Shown: piece after piece, positions 14,121 to 21,443 of the stretch
Numbering within the stretch: the first letter of the stretch is position 1
How the letters are laid out: every line of letters begins with the position of its first letter
NCBI GenBank assembly: GCA_046261875.1
Contig: JBHENW010000169.1
Coordinates: 1-23,294, forward strand
Length of the DNA: 23,294 bases
Direction: 5' to 3'
Source of the DNA: JBHENW01 sp046261875
GTDB lineage: Bacteria > Acidobacteriota > Thermoanaerobaculia > UBA5066 > Gp7-AA6
The notes under the pieces: model-generated
What the model saw: the letters and a program-made list of their open reading frames with translations, nothing else
Told to the model about the DNA's origin: nothing
Database searches by the model: none
Made by a program: the position numbers and the translations under genes

Positions 14121-15361
14121 ACCACCGCGGGCGTCAGGCCGTGCACGACCGCGAGGATCTCGTCGTCGGGGAGCACGTGGTCGCTCTCCTTCGCGCGGCG
14201 GAAGATGGCCTCGACGAGCTCCGCCCGCGGCTCGATGCCGTGGTCCTCGAGCCAGCACTGCACGTTCGAGAGGCCGCTCATGGGGCCGACCTCGATCGTC
14301 TGCTTGCGTCCGACCATTTCCGCGGGCACGCCCGAGTACACGCGGTCGGCCAGCCAGTCGTCACCTTTCTTGCGGGCCTTGATGATCGCCGCCGCGTGCA
14401 CGCCCGTCCCCGTCCGGAACGCGTCCCGCCCGACCACCGGGTAGTTGTCGGGGATCCGGACCCCCGTCGCCTCCGAGATCACCGAGCAGTACTCGTGCAG
14501 CTTGGTCAAGTCCTGGTCGATCCAGCCGAGCAGGCGCAGGTTGACGAGGAGCTGATCCATCGGCGTATTGCCGACGCGCTCCCCGATCCCGAGGCCGCAG
14601 GCATGGACGCGATGCGCCCCCGCCTCGAGGGCCCAGAGGGCGTTGGTCACGCCGAGCCCGCGGTCCTGATGGCCGTGCCAGTCCACCCTGACCTCGGGGT
14701 TGACCTCGTCGATGAGGTCGCATACGAAGCGGATCAGGTTGCGGACGCCGTTGGGCGTCGCGTGTCCGACCGTGTCGCAGACGCAGATGCGGCGCGCGCC
14801 GGCGCGGATCGCGGTCGTGTACATCTTCCGGATGTGCTCGGGGTTCGCCCGGGTCGTGTCCTCCGTGACGTACATGACCGGGAGTCCCTCGCGCACGGCC
14901 AGGGAGACGGCGTCCTCGGACATGCGGAGCATCCGGTCGAGGTCCCAGTCTTCGGCGTACTGCCGGATCGGCGAGGAGCCGATGAAGCACGCGACCTCGA
15001 TCGGCAGCCCCACTTTCTGCGAAATCTCGATGATGGGAACGATGTCGGCGGCGATCGTCCGGGCGGCGCAGTTGGGCCGGATCTTCATGCCCGAATCGAC
15101 GATCTCGCGCGCGAGCCGCGTGACGGTCGAGACCACGTGCGGCCCGGCGCCGGGCAGGCCGATGTCGGCCGAATCGATCCCGATCGCCTCCATCAGATGC
15201 AGGATCTGGAGCTTCTTCTCGATCGAGGGACTCTTGACGGAGGGGGACTGGAGCCCGTCGCGCAACGTTTCGTCGTCCAGCTCGACGGTTCCGCGGGCCG
15301 GAGAGACGGCGCCGCCTGCCTTGTTCCAATCGTAGATCAGGTCGGATTCGGCAGGGTGCAC
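14117..15361 (-). CDS. LeuA-family condensing enzyme (2-isopropylmalate synthase-like), no regulatory domain
   Basis: A 414-aa HMGL-like TIM-barrel enzyme of the group that condenses acetyl-CoA with 2-oxoacids. Signatures are ELDDETLRDGLQSP (27-40) with metal Asp and catalytic Arg, the metal-binding pair His229/His231 in DWHGHQDRGLG, and GIGERVGNTPMDQ (257-269). It is about 100 residues shorter than LeuA and lacks the leucine-binding C-terminal domain; the HGHQD and DGLQ forms also differ from LeuA's HCHND and DGEQ. A homocitrate-, citramalate- or Re-citrate-synthase-like activity is possible, as is leucine-insensitive isopropylmalate synthesis. No leuBCD genes are nearby. The GTG start has a good promoter 6 bases away and no Shine-Dalgarno. 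Confidence 0.8.
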   Translation of the reverse strand: MHPAESDLIYDWNKAGGAVSPARGTVELDDETLRDGLQSPSVKSPSIEKKLQILHLMEAIGIDSADIGLPGAGPHVVSTVTRLAREIVDSGMKIRPNCAARTIAADIVPIIEISQKVGLPIEVACFIGSSPIRQYAEDWDLDRMLRMSEDAVSLAVREGLPVMYVTEDTTRANPEHIRKMYTTAIRAGARRICVCDTVGHATPNGVRNLIRFVCDLIDEVNPEVRVDWHGHQDRGLGVTNALWALEAGAHRVHACGLGIGERVGNTPMDQLLVNLRLLGWIDQDLTKLHEYCSVISEATGVRIPDNYPVVGRDAFRTGTGVHAAAIIKARKKGDDWLADRVYSGVPAEMVGRKQTIEVGPMSGLSNVQCWLEDHGIEPRAELVEAIFRRAKESDHVLPDDEILAVVHGLTPAVV

Positions 15362-15367
15362 GGATTC

Positions 15368-15397
15368 AGTCTAAGCCCCGCTCCGGAAGAAGGTCAA
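15368..15397 (-). promoter_or_regulatory. Promoter TTGACC-N18-TAGACT for the LeuA-family gene
   Basis: The -35 TTGACC is at 15392-15397 and the -10 TAGACT at 15368-15373, with an 18-base spacer. The GTG start codon follows after 6 bases, so transcription would begin at or beside it. This is the best complete promoter match in the window and supports a leaderless mRNA. Confidence 0.6.
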
Positions 15398-15404
15398 CAG
15401 GCCC

Positions 15405-15427
15405 CGCCCGCGCGGAGACGGCGGGCG
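15405..15427 (-). terminator. Hairpin after the enoyl-CoA hydratase gene
   Basis: cgcccgc and gcgggcg form a perfect 7-bp stem around a 9-base loop, starting 5 bases beyond the hydratase stop. There is no U tract. It lies directly before the -35 of the next gene, so a transcription boundary here makes sense. Confidence 0.45.
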
Positions 15428-15432
15428 CAACG

Positions 15433-16218
15433 TCAGCGGCCGCTGAACTTTGCGGGCCGCTTCTCGAGGAACGCCGTCATACCTTCCTTCATGTCTTCCG
15501 TGGCGGCGCACAGGCCGAAGAGCGTCGCTTCCAGCAGCTGCCCCTCCGCGAGCGGCATCTCGAGGCCGCGCCGGATCGCCTCCATCGCGTAGCGGCAGGC
15601 GACGGGGCCGTTGGCCGCGATCTTCTGCGCCAGCGCGCGCGCCGCCTCCAGCGCGCCTCCCGCCGGGACGACCTTGTTGACCAGCCCGATGCGCTCGGCC
15701 TCCGCGGCCGTCAGGCCCTTTTCGGACGTCAGGACGAGCTCGAAAGCGCGCGCGCGGCCGACGAGCCGCGCGAGCCTCTGCGTTCCGCCGTAGCCGGGGA
15801 GGATCCCGAGGGAAGTTTCCGGCAGACCCATGCGGGCGTTCTCGGCGGCGACGCGCAGCGTGCACGCCATCGCGAGCTCCAGACCGCCGCCGTAAGCGTA
15901 GCCGTTGATCGCGGCGATCGTCGGGACAGGGAGATCGGAGATGCGGTCGAGCAGCGCCTGACCCTTCCGCGAGTGCTCCCGGCCCTCCAGGGGCGAGAGC
16001 TTCGCCAGCTCGCCGATGTCCGCTCCCGCGATGAACGCCTTCTCCCCGGCGCCGGTCAGAATCACGCAGCGCAGATCGGGCGCGTCCGCGCTTTCCGCGA
16101 TGGCGCGCGAAAGCGCCTCGAGGACGCCGGCGTTCAACGCATTCAGCTTCTCGGGGCGATCGACGGTGAGGACGCGGACGCCGTCCTGCGTCTCCGTTCG
16201 CACGGGCCCGGCGGTCAC
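15433..16218 (-). CDS. Enoyl-CoA hydratase (crotonase)
   Basis: A 261-aa crotonase, hydrating trans-2-enoyl-CoA (probably crotonyl-CoA) to 3-hydroxyacyl-CoA. The oxyanion-hole segments AFIAGADI (61-68) and GYAYGGG (106-112) are intact. Both catalytic glutamates are present, Glu114 in GGLELAMAC and Glu134 in GLPETSLG, spaced by 20 as in the rat enzyme (144/164). PGYGGTQRL (141-149) is also typical. The GTG start overlaps the stop of the upstream dehydrogenase as GTGA, so translation is coupled. With the neighbouring thiolase and dehydrogenase it completes a three-step acetyl-CoA/crotonyl-CoA module, usable for short-chain beta-oxidation or butyrate-type synthesis. Confidence 0.95.
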   Translation of the reverse strand: MTAGPVRTETQDGVRVLTVDRPEKLNALNAGVLEALSRAIAESADAPDLRCVILTGAGEKAFIAGADIGELAKLSPLEGREHSRKGQALLDRISDLPVPTIAAINGYAYGGGLELAMACTLRVAAENARMGLPETSLGILPGYGGTQRLARLVGRARAFELVLTSEKGLTAAEAERIGLVNKVVPAGGALEAARALAQKIAANGPVACRYAMEAIRRGLEMPLAEGQLLEATLFGLCAATEDMKEGMTAFLEKRPAKFSGR

Positions 16219-17075
16219 CGCGTCTCCCCGTACTCGTAGAAGCCGCGCCCCGATTTCTTCCCGTAACGCCCCGCGAGGACCATGCGCTTGAGGAGCGGCG
16301 GGGGCGCGAACCGTTTCTCCCGGTACTCCTGGAACATGATCTCCGCGATCGCATAGGTCGTATCGAGGCCGACGAAATCGAGCAGCCGCAGCGGACCCAT
16401 CGGGTGGCCGCATCCCAGCTCCATCCCCCGGTCGATGTCCTCCCGGCTTCCTACCCCCTCTTCGAGCGCCCGCACGGCGTCGAGCAGGTAAGGAACGAGC
16501 AGCCGGTTCACGATGAAGCCCGAGTTGTCGTTGGCGAGCACCGGCTCCTTGCCGAGCGACCTCGCAAACTCCATCAGACGGGTCACCGTTTCCTGGGACG
16601 TCGCGATCGTGCGCACGATCTCGACGAGCTTCATGACCGGGACCGGATTGAAGAAATGGAGTCCGGCGAACTTTTCGGGACGCCCCGTAGCGGCGGACAT
16701 TTCGGTGATCGTCAGCGAAGACGTGTTCGAGCAGAAGATCGTCTCCGGTCCGCACGCAGCGTCGAGCGCCCGGAAGATCTCCTTCTTCGCTTCGAGGTTC
16801 TCGACGATCGCTTCGATGATCAGGTCGCAGTCCGCCAGCTCCTCGACGCGCGTCGTCGACCGCAGCCGGCCCATGGCGGTGTCCCGATCCTCGGCGGAAA
16901 GCTTCTTCTTCTCCACGGCCCGGGCGAGGGAGCCTTCCAGCCGCCGCATGCCTTTCTCGGCGAGGTCGTCGCTGACTTCGCGCACGCGGGTCTCGTACCC
17001 GGACTTCGCGCAGACCTCCGCGATCCCGGCGCCCATGAGCCCCGCGCCGAGCACACCGACTCTATGAATCATCAT
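16215..17075 (-). CDS. hbd: 3-hydroxybutyryl-CoA dehydrogenase
   Basis: A 286-aa NAD(P)-dependent dehydrogenase interconverting acetoacetyl-CoA and 3-hydroxybutyryl-CoA. The Rossmann motif GAGLMG is at residues 10-15. The catalytic pair is His140 in LHFFNPV and Glu152 in KLVEI, spaced by 12 as in human HAD (158/170). SNTSSL (116-121) and the DNSGFIVNR segment are conserved. The length fits single-domain Hbd rather than the FadB fusion. The ATG at 17075 follows GGAGGAG after 10 bases, and both lie inside the 3' end of the upstream small gene, giving a 14-base overlap. The crotonase gene is coupled downstream. Confidence 0.96.
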   Translation of the reverse strand: MMIHRVGVLGAGLMGAGIAEVCAKSGYETRVREVSDDLAEKGMRRLEGSLARAVEKKKLSAEDRDTAMGRLRSTTRVEELADCDLIIEAIVENLEAKKEIFRALDAACGPETIFCSNTSSLTITEMSAATGRPEKFAGLHFFNPVPVMKLVEIVRTIATSQETVTRLMEFARSLGKEPVLANDNSGFIVNRLLVPYLLDAVRALEEGVGSREDIDRGMELGCGHPMGPLRLLDFVGLDTTYAIAEIMFQEYREKRFAPPPLLKRMVLAGRYGKKSGRGFYEYGETR

Positions 17076-17415
17076 CGCTCTCAGACTCCTCCGCTCGTGG
17101 CTCTCCGGGAACCTCGGGGGGCTCTCCGGGAACCTCGGGTGTCTCCGCGTCTTCCGGCATGCCGCAGAAGCGCCTCAGGGACAGCTCGCGCGAGAAACCC
17201 GGTCCGGCGAGCGCGTGGAGGGGCGTCGACGGCGATACCACGATCCATCCCTGTTCGACCCAGTAGTCCTGCGCCTGGCGGCACAGGTTGCCGTCGTTCA
17301 GCGTGCTCATCACCCCGTTGAGGTCCGCAGCGCCTCGCGCCCGCAAGTCCCGGAGAAAGTCGTCCACCGCCGCCGCGCGCACCGGGAACTGGAGGATCCT
17401 TTCGGTCCAGTCCAG
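17062..17415 (-). CDS. Small uncharacterised protein between thiolase and hbd genes, non-standard start likely
   Basis: I do not recognise this 106-117-aa protein. It has a helical N-terminal part, a central segment containing NLCRQAQDYWVEQGWIVVSP, and an acidic tail with two EVPGEP repeats ending EESESDDDS. A GTG start at 17382 gives 106 aa but has no well-placed Shine-Dalgarno. A CTG at 17415 lies 6 bases after a perfect AAGGAG and adds a protein-like stretch (LLDWTERILQFP), giving 117 aa. An ATG at 17310 is a third option. The frame is the same as the thiolase, separated from it by one TAG. Its placement inside the operon suggests a role linked to the acyl-CoA enzymes, but this is only inference. 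Confidence 0.6.
   Translation of the reverse strand: MDWTERILQFPVRAAAVDDFLRDLRARGAADLNGVMSTLNDGNLCRQAQDYWVEQGWIVVSPSTPLHALAGPGFSRELSLRRFCGMPEDAETPEVPGEPPEVPGEPRAEESESDDDS
17101..17139. repeat. Two-copy tandem repeat, 21-base period
   Basis: The 18-base core ctctccgggaacctcggg occurs at 17101-17118 and 17122-17139, in phase with the codons of the small gene. It encodes the EVPGEP motif twice in that protein's acidic tail. Confidence 0.85.
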
Positions 17416-17427
17416 GAGGCGCTCCTT
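17413..17427 (-). promoter_or_regulatory. Shine-Dalgarno AAGGAG with CTG as possible start codon
   Basis: Immediately after the thiolase TAG comes AAGGAG (17427-17422), then 6 bases, then CTG (17415-17413). The spacing is ideal for initiation at CTG and poor for the downstream GTG at 17382, which lies 39 bases away. Confidence 0.5.
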
Positions 17428-18606
17428 CTACGCAGCGTCCAGCACGAGCGCGATCCCCTGCCCCCCGCCGATGCAAGCGGCCGCGACCCCGTAGCGCGCG
17501 CCACGCCGCTTCAGCTCCTTGAGGAGCGTCAGCGTCAGACGCGTCCCGGTCGCCCCCAGAGGGTGACCGAGCGCGATCGCGCCGCCGTTGACGTTCAGCT
17601 TCTCCCGGTCCAGGCCGAGCTCCCGCACGACCCCGAGGATCTGGCCCGCGAAGGCTTCGTTGATCTCCCAGAGATCGACCTCGTCCACTCGGAGGCCCGC
17701 CTTCTGGAGAGCCGCGCGCGTCGCCGGGGCGGGTCCGATGCCCATCATCTCCGGCTCCACGCCGACGACCGCCGAAGAGACGATCCGTCCGAGCGGCGGG
17801 CGCTCCTTACTCCGCGCGTTGTCGGCGCTCGTCACGATCACGGCCGCGGCGCCGTCCACGATCCCCGAGGCATTGCCCGCCGTCACCTGACCCTCCTTGC
17901 CGAAGGAGGGCGCTAGGGCGGCCAGGCCTTCCAGCGTCGAGTCCGGCCGGAGGTGATCGTCCCGTTCGACCCGGACCGTCTTGCGCCCCGCCTTGACCTG
18001 GACGGGAACGACTTCCTCGGAGAGCCGGCAGGCCTTCCAGGCTTCGGCCGCCCGCTGCTGCGAGGAGAGCGCGTATTCGTCCTGCTCCTGCCGGGTGACC
18101 CCGTACTTCGCGGCCACCCGGTCGGAGGTCTGCGCCATGTAGAGGCCGCAATAGGAGTCGAGCAGCGCGACCATCAGGGAGTCTTCCAGCTGCCCCTGCC
18201 CGAGCTTGAGGCCCTTGCGCGCCCCCCGCACGACGTGTGGCGCCTGGGACATGTTCTCCATCCCTCCCGCGAGCACGGTCGTCGCCTCGCCGAGCTGGAT
18301 CCGGTGCGCCGCCTGGACGATCGATTCGAACCCGGACCCGCAGAGGCGGTTGACCGTCAGCGCCGGAACCTCTCGGGGCACACCGGTCTTCAAGCCGACG
18401 TGACGGGCTCCGTAGATCGCGTCCCCGGACGTCTGCAGGGCGTTGCCGAAGATCACGTGATCGATCTCGCGCGGGTCCGTTCCGGCCCGGGACAGGGCTT
18501 CCCGGCTCGCTTCCACGGCCAGATCGATGGCCGAAATGTCCGAAAAGGCGCCGTTGTACTCGGCCATCGGAGTGCGGGCGCCGTCGAGAATGACGATGTC
18601 GTCCAT
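17428..18606 (-). CDS. Acetyl-CoA C-acetyltransferase (thiolase)
   Basis: A 392-aa biosynthetic-type thiolase joining two acetyl-CoA to acetoacetyl-CoA, or the reverse. The nucleophile is Cys89 in NRLCGSG, with His348 in GGAIALGHPLG and Cys378 in ACIGGGQG. These are exactly the positions of the catalytic residues in the Zoogloea ramigera enzyme, so there are no net indels. NEAFA and GNASGIVDGAAA are also present. The ATG has GAGGA 4 bases upstream. It heads a four-gene operon with the small protein, hbd and crotonase genes. Whether the pathway runs towards butyryl-CoA or PHB, or as beta-oxidation, is not decided by this sequence. Confidence 0.96.
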   Translation of the reverse strand: MDDIVILDGARTPMAEYNGAFSDISAIDLAVEASREALSRAGTDPREIDHVIFGNALQTSGDAIYGARHVGLKTGVPREVPALTVNRLCGSGFESIVQAAHRIQLGEATTVLAGGMENMSQAPHVVRGARKGLKLGQGQLEDSLMVALLDSYCGLYMAQTSDRVAAKYGVTRQEQDEYALSSQQRAAEAWKACRLSEEVVPVQVKAGRKTVRVERDDHLRPDSTLEGLAALAPSFGKEGQVTAGNASGIVDGAAAVIVTSADNARSKERPPLGRIVSSAVVGVEPEMMGIGPAPATRAALQKAGLRVDEVDLWEINEAFAGQILGVVRELGLDREKLNVNGGAIALGHPLGATGTRLTLTLLKELKRRGARYGVAAACIGGGQGIALVLDAA

Positions 18607-18638
18607 AGATTCCTCGAAATACTCCTGTCGCCCGAAGA

Positions 18639-18665
18639 CTTATATCAGTTCCACGCCGCCGTCAC
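18639..18665 (-). promoter_or_regulatory. Possible promoter of the thiolase operon
   Basis: TATAAG (18639-18644) and GTGACG (18660-18665) are separated by 15 bases in an AT-richer island of the 161-base divergent region. A transcript would have a leader of about 30 bases with the GAGGA site. The short spacer makes this tentative. Confidence 0.35.
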
Positions 18666-18767
18666 GCCGCCTCGCGGTCACCGGCGATTCCTCCAGAACC
18701 GGCTCTCGAAAAGCAGGGAACTGGAACGGAAGTTGAAGGAAGACGGTCTTTGGGGAGAGGTGGGGAC

Positions 18768-20381
18768 ATGCCGGAGACGATCGGCAAGTACGAGATCATC
18801 CGAAGGATCGGCACCGGGGGCTTCGGCGCGGTGTACGAGGCACGCGACCCGCTCCTCAAGCGCACGGTGGCCGTCAAGACCTGCCAGATCGACGACGAGG
18901 AGGTCCGGGCGCGCTTCTTTCGGGAGGCGGAGCTCGCCGGCAGCCTCCATCACCGCAACATCACGACGGTCCACGACTCCGGCATTCATGGAGACATGCC
19001 CTACCTCGTCCAGGAATTCCTGACCGGCGAGGACCTCGACCGGATGATCCAGCGCCCGCTTCCTCTCTCGATCGCCCGGCAGGTCGAGATCCTGATCGGG
19101 ATCGCCTACGGCCTCGAGCATGCCCACGCGGCCGGGATCATCCACCGTGACATCAAGCCGGCCAACGTGCGGGTCCTCGAAGACGGAACCGTGAAGATCA
19201 TGGACTTCGGGATCGCGAAGTCCCTGCGGGCGGATCTGAACCTGACGGACACGGGCGTGACCGTCGGGACTTCCGCGTATCTGGCCCCGGAGCAGATCCG
19301 CGGCCAGAAGGCGGATCGCCGGACGGACATCTTCGCCTTCGGCGTCATGGCCTACGAGCTTCTTACCGGCCGCAAGCCGTTCAGCGGAGAAACGCTGCCC
19401 CAGCTCTTCGACGAGATCCTTCGGGGAGACCCGCCTTCCGTGACGGCCGTCTCTCCGCGGGTCCCTCCGGATCTCGCGGCGGTCGTCGAGCGCGCGATGC
19501 GCACGGACCCGGAGAAGCGCTATCCCTCGGCGTCGGAGCTGCGCCTCGACCTCATCGCCGTCCAGAGGAATCTGGGGCCTGCGGCCGTGGAGCCGCTTTT
19601 GCCGTCCCCTCTGGCGGCGGCGGACCGAAGCCCGATGGAGCCGGTGACGCGGCCGTTTGCGGTCGCCGGGGATGCTCCTCCGACGGCAGCGGGAGCGGCC
19701 GCGCAGGACCCGCAGGACACCGAAGCGTTCGAGTCCCGGCCGAGCTCCCGCCGTATTCAGGCCGGCTCCCGGCGGGCCGTTCGCGCGGCCGCGGCGGCCG
19801 CGATCGTATTCCTCGCACTGTCGGGCGCCGTCATCCTGTTCTGGCCCTCCCGTGAATCTTCGACCCCGCGGACGGCGGAGCCGGATCCTGCCGCCGGCGC
19901 GAGAAGGGCAGCCGCCGCTCCGGCGCCGCCGGCCGAGCTCGAGCCTCCCATCGCGCCGTCGGCCGATCCGCTGGCGAAGCCGCAGGCCATCTCGGCCGCC
20001 AACGCGGGGCAGGCAGAGGAGAGCGTCGGCGCTTTCCGTAACAGCGAGATCCGCACCCGGCCCGGACGGATCGCGGTGAGCTACGACGAACGGCCCGTGC
20101 GGCCGCGGCGGCGGCTCGAAGAGCCGCGGCTACCCGCCGACCGGTACACGCGCGCCGCCATGGAACCAGGCCTCTCGGACGAGACGCGGGCGCACATTCT
20201 CCTGCAGAGCGCCCTCTCGCATCACCAAGCGGGTGACCAGGCCCAGGCCCGGGCCAGCCTGCGCGCGGCCTTCGCGCTCGCCCCTGATCTCGACGTTGCG
20301 GCCTCCTCCTACGGCGATCGATTTGCCGAGTTCGCCCGGTCGGTTCGCAGCGGCAGTCAGCTCCCCCGCCCGCAACGCTGA
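18768..20381 (+). CDS. Membrane-anchored Ser/Thr protein kinase (Pkn2/PknB type) with TPR-like C-terminus
   Basis: A 537-aa eukaryotic-type kinase. The glycine loop GTGGFG is at 15-20, with Lys37 in AVK, Glu53 in the C-helix, HRDIKPAN at 126-133, DFG at 146-148 and APE at 173-175, so it should be active. The kinase domain ends near 265. A Pro/Ala-rich juxtamembrane region leads to one helix at about 338-360. The extracytoplasmic part is Pro/Ala-rich, then has a TPR-like helical segment (about 465-515) containing ALSHHQAGDQAQARASLRAAF. The ATG follows GGGAGAGGTGGGG; an in-frame GTG 18 bases earlier is less likely. A close relative is encoded at 22083. No substrate is indicated. Confidence 0.93.
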   Translation: MPETIGKYEIIRRIGTGGFGAVYEARDPLLKRTVAVKTCQIDDEEVRARFFREAELAGSLHHRNITTVHDSGIHGDMPYLVQEFLTGEDLDRMIQRPLPLSIARQVEILIGIAYGLEHAHAAGIIHRDIKPANVRVLEDGTVKIMDFGIAKSLRADLNLTDTGVTVGTSAYLAPEQIRGQKADRRTDIFAFGVMAYELLTGRKPFSGETLPQLFDEILRGDPPSVTAVSPRVPPDLAAVVERAMRTDPEKRYPSASELRLDLIAVQRNLGPAAVEPLLPSPLAAADRSPMEPVTRPFAVAGDAPPTAAGAAAQDPQDTEAFESRPSSRRIQAGSRRAVRAAAAAAIVFLALSGAVILFWPSRESSTPRTAEPDPAAGARRAAAAPAPPAELEPPIAPSADPLAKPQAISAANAGQAEESVGAFRNSEIRTRPGRIAVSYDERPVRPRRRLEEPRLPADRYTRAAMEPGLSDETRAHILLQSALSHHQAGDQAQARASLRAAFALAPDLDVAASSYGDRFAEFARSVRSGSQLPRPQR

Positions 20382-20403
20382 GCCGCCCGGCTCTAGAGGC
20401 GGC
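20382..20403. terminator. Possible hairpin between convergent genes
   Basis: gccgcc (20382-20387) and ggcggc (20398-20403) can pair around a 10-base loop, starting directly after the kinase stop and running into the end of the convergent hydrolase gene. There is no T tract, so this is a weak candidate. Confidence 0.25.
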
Positions 20404-21436
20404 CGCACACGACGCCGTGAAAGCGCCGCCGGACCGCGTTGAAGTTCACTTCGCGGACTTCCGGGTGCACGCGGTTGGTCAGCAGGACATAGATCCGGTG
20501 GTGTTCCGGATCGAGCCAGAGCGAAGTCCCGGTGAACCCAGTATGCCCGAAACTCGACGGGGACATCGCGTCGATCGCCGACCCCGCTCCCCGGGCGCCC
20601 TGCCAGCCCAGCCCGCGCGCCTCGGACAGGAGCGGCGTCCGGTCCCTTCCGGAATCCCTCCGCAGCCCCTCCAGCCATGGGCGGGCGAGAGCCCAGACGT
20701 CCCTTGCCGTCCCGAAGAGGCCCGCGTTGCCGGCGACGCCGCCGCGGCGGAAGGCGTTGCCGTCGTGCACCTCCCCGCGCACGACACCGGTGCGGAACCG
20801 CGCGTAGGAGAGACCGAGGCGGCTCGTCATCTCGCGCTCGGTCGTGTCGCCCCGTTCCGTCGCGGCCGTCTCCTCGGGCCGCTCCGGAAGAAAGCGGGCT
20901 CCGGAACTGGCCGGCTCGGCCACGACCGACGCGAAGGAGGCGTCGAGGGGCGCGGAGAAGAGCGTCTCGGCGATCTCTCCGAGCAGGAGGAAGTTCAGGT
21001 CGCTGTAGATGACCCGGGAACCGGGCGCGGCCTCGGGCTCCAGCTCGCCGAGCGTCCTGCGGTAGGCCGCCGCGCCCTCCCCGCGCGCGTAGAGAGGAAA
21101 CCAGGCGGACAGCCCCGACGTGTGCGTGAGCAGGTGCTCCAGGGTGATGCCGGCGTAACGCGTCCTCTTCCAGGCGGGGAAGAACCTCCCCGGCGGGGCG
21201 GCCAGCTCCACGTCGCGCGCGGAGGCGAGGAGCGCCGCGGTGCAGAGCGGCTTGGTCAGGCTCGCCAGATCGAACAGAGTGGAGGCCGTGAGGTCCTCTC
21301 GGGAAGGATCCACCGCGGCGGCGCCGGCCACGGCTTCCTCGAGCACCGCATCGGAGGACCCGACGAGCGCCGACGCTCCCGGGAAAGCTTCGCCCTCGAT
21401 CTCCTCCAGGAGGAACCGGGTGAGGATGTCTCCCAC
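20393..21436 (-). CDS. Serine hydrolase, beta-lactamase/DD-peptidase (class C-like) family
   Basis: A 347-aa protein of the beta-lactamase-related serine hydrolases (PF00144: PBP4*-like, EstB-like). The nucleophile motif SLTK is at 59-62 (Ser59, Lys62). YSDLNF at 144-149 replaces the classical YxN, and FGHTGFTG near residue 300 replaces KTG with HTG. LEHLLTHTSGL (99-109) is a strong family mark. No signal peptide is visible from the GTG at 21436, which lies 7 bases after the lipoprotein stop, so it may be cytoplasmic; starting further upstream would overlap that gene. Likely reactions are ester, peptide or amide hydrolysis. I do not read it as a resistance gene. Confidence 0.87.
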   Translation of the reverse strand: MGDILTRFLLEEIEGEAFPGASALVGSSDAVLEEAVAGAAAVDPSREDLTASTLFDLASLTKPLCTAALLASARDVELAAPPGRFFPAWKRTRYAGITLEHLLTHTSGLSAWFPLYARGEGAAAYRRTLGELEPEAAPGSRVIYSDLNFLLLGEIAETLFSAPLDASFASVVAEPASSGARFLPERPEETAATERGDTTEREMTSRLGLSYARFRTGVVRGEVHDGNAFRRGGVAGNAGLFGTARDVWALARPWLEGLRRDSGRDRTPLLSEARGLGWQGARGAGSAIDAMSPSSFGHTGFTGTSLWLDPEHHRIYVLLTNRVHPEVREVNFNAVRRRFHGVVCGRL

Positions 21437-21443
21437 TCTCTCG

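Noticed and set aside
17428..17430. The TAG at the thiolase end as a nonsense mutation making a pseudogene
   Set aside because: The thiolase is full length (392 aa) with C89, H348 and C378 at canonical positions, so the stop is its normal end. Read-through remains only a possibility for the small downstream gene.
18750..18767. An earlier GTG start for the first kinase
   Set aside because: It adds only six residues and overlaps the purine-rich ribosome site that serves the ATG at 18768; the paralogous kinase also starts at the equivalent ATG.
20393..21436. Beta-lactamase antibiotic resistance gene
   Set aside because: The motifs fit the broad PF00144 hydrolase family with HTG and YSD variants and no visible signal peptide; nothing indicates lactam resistance.
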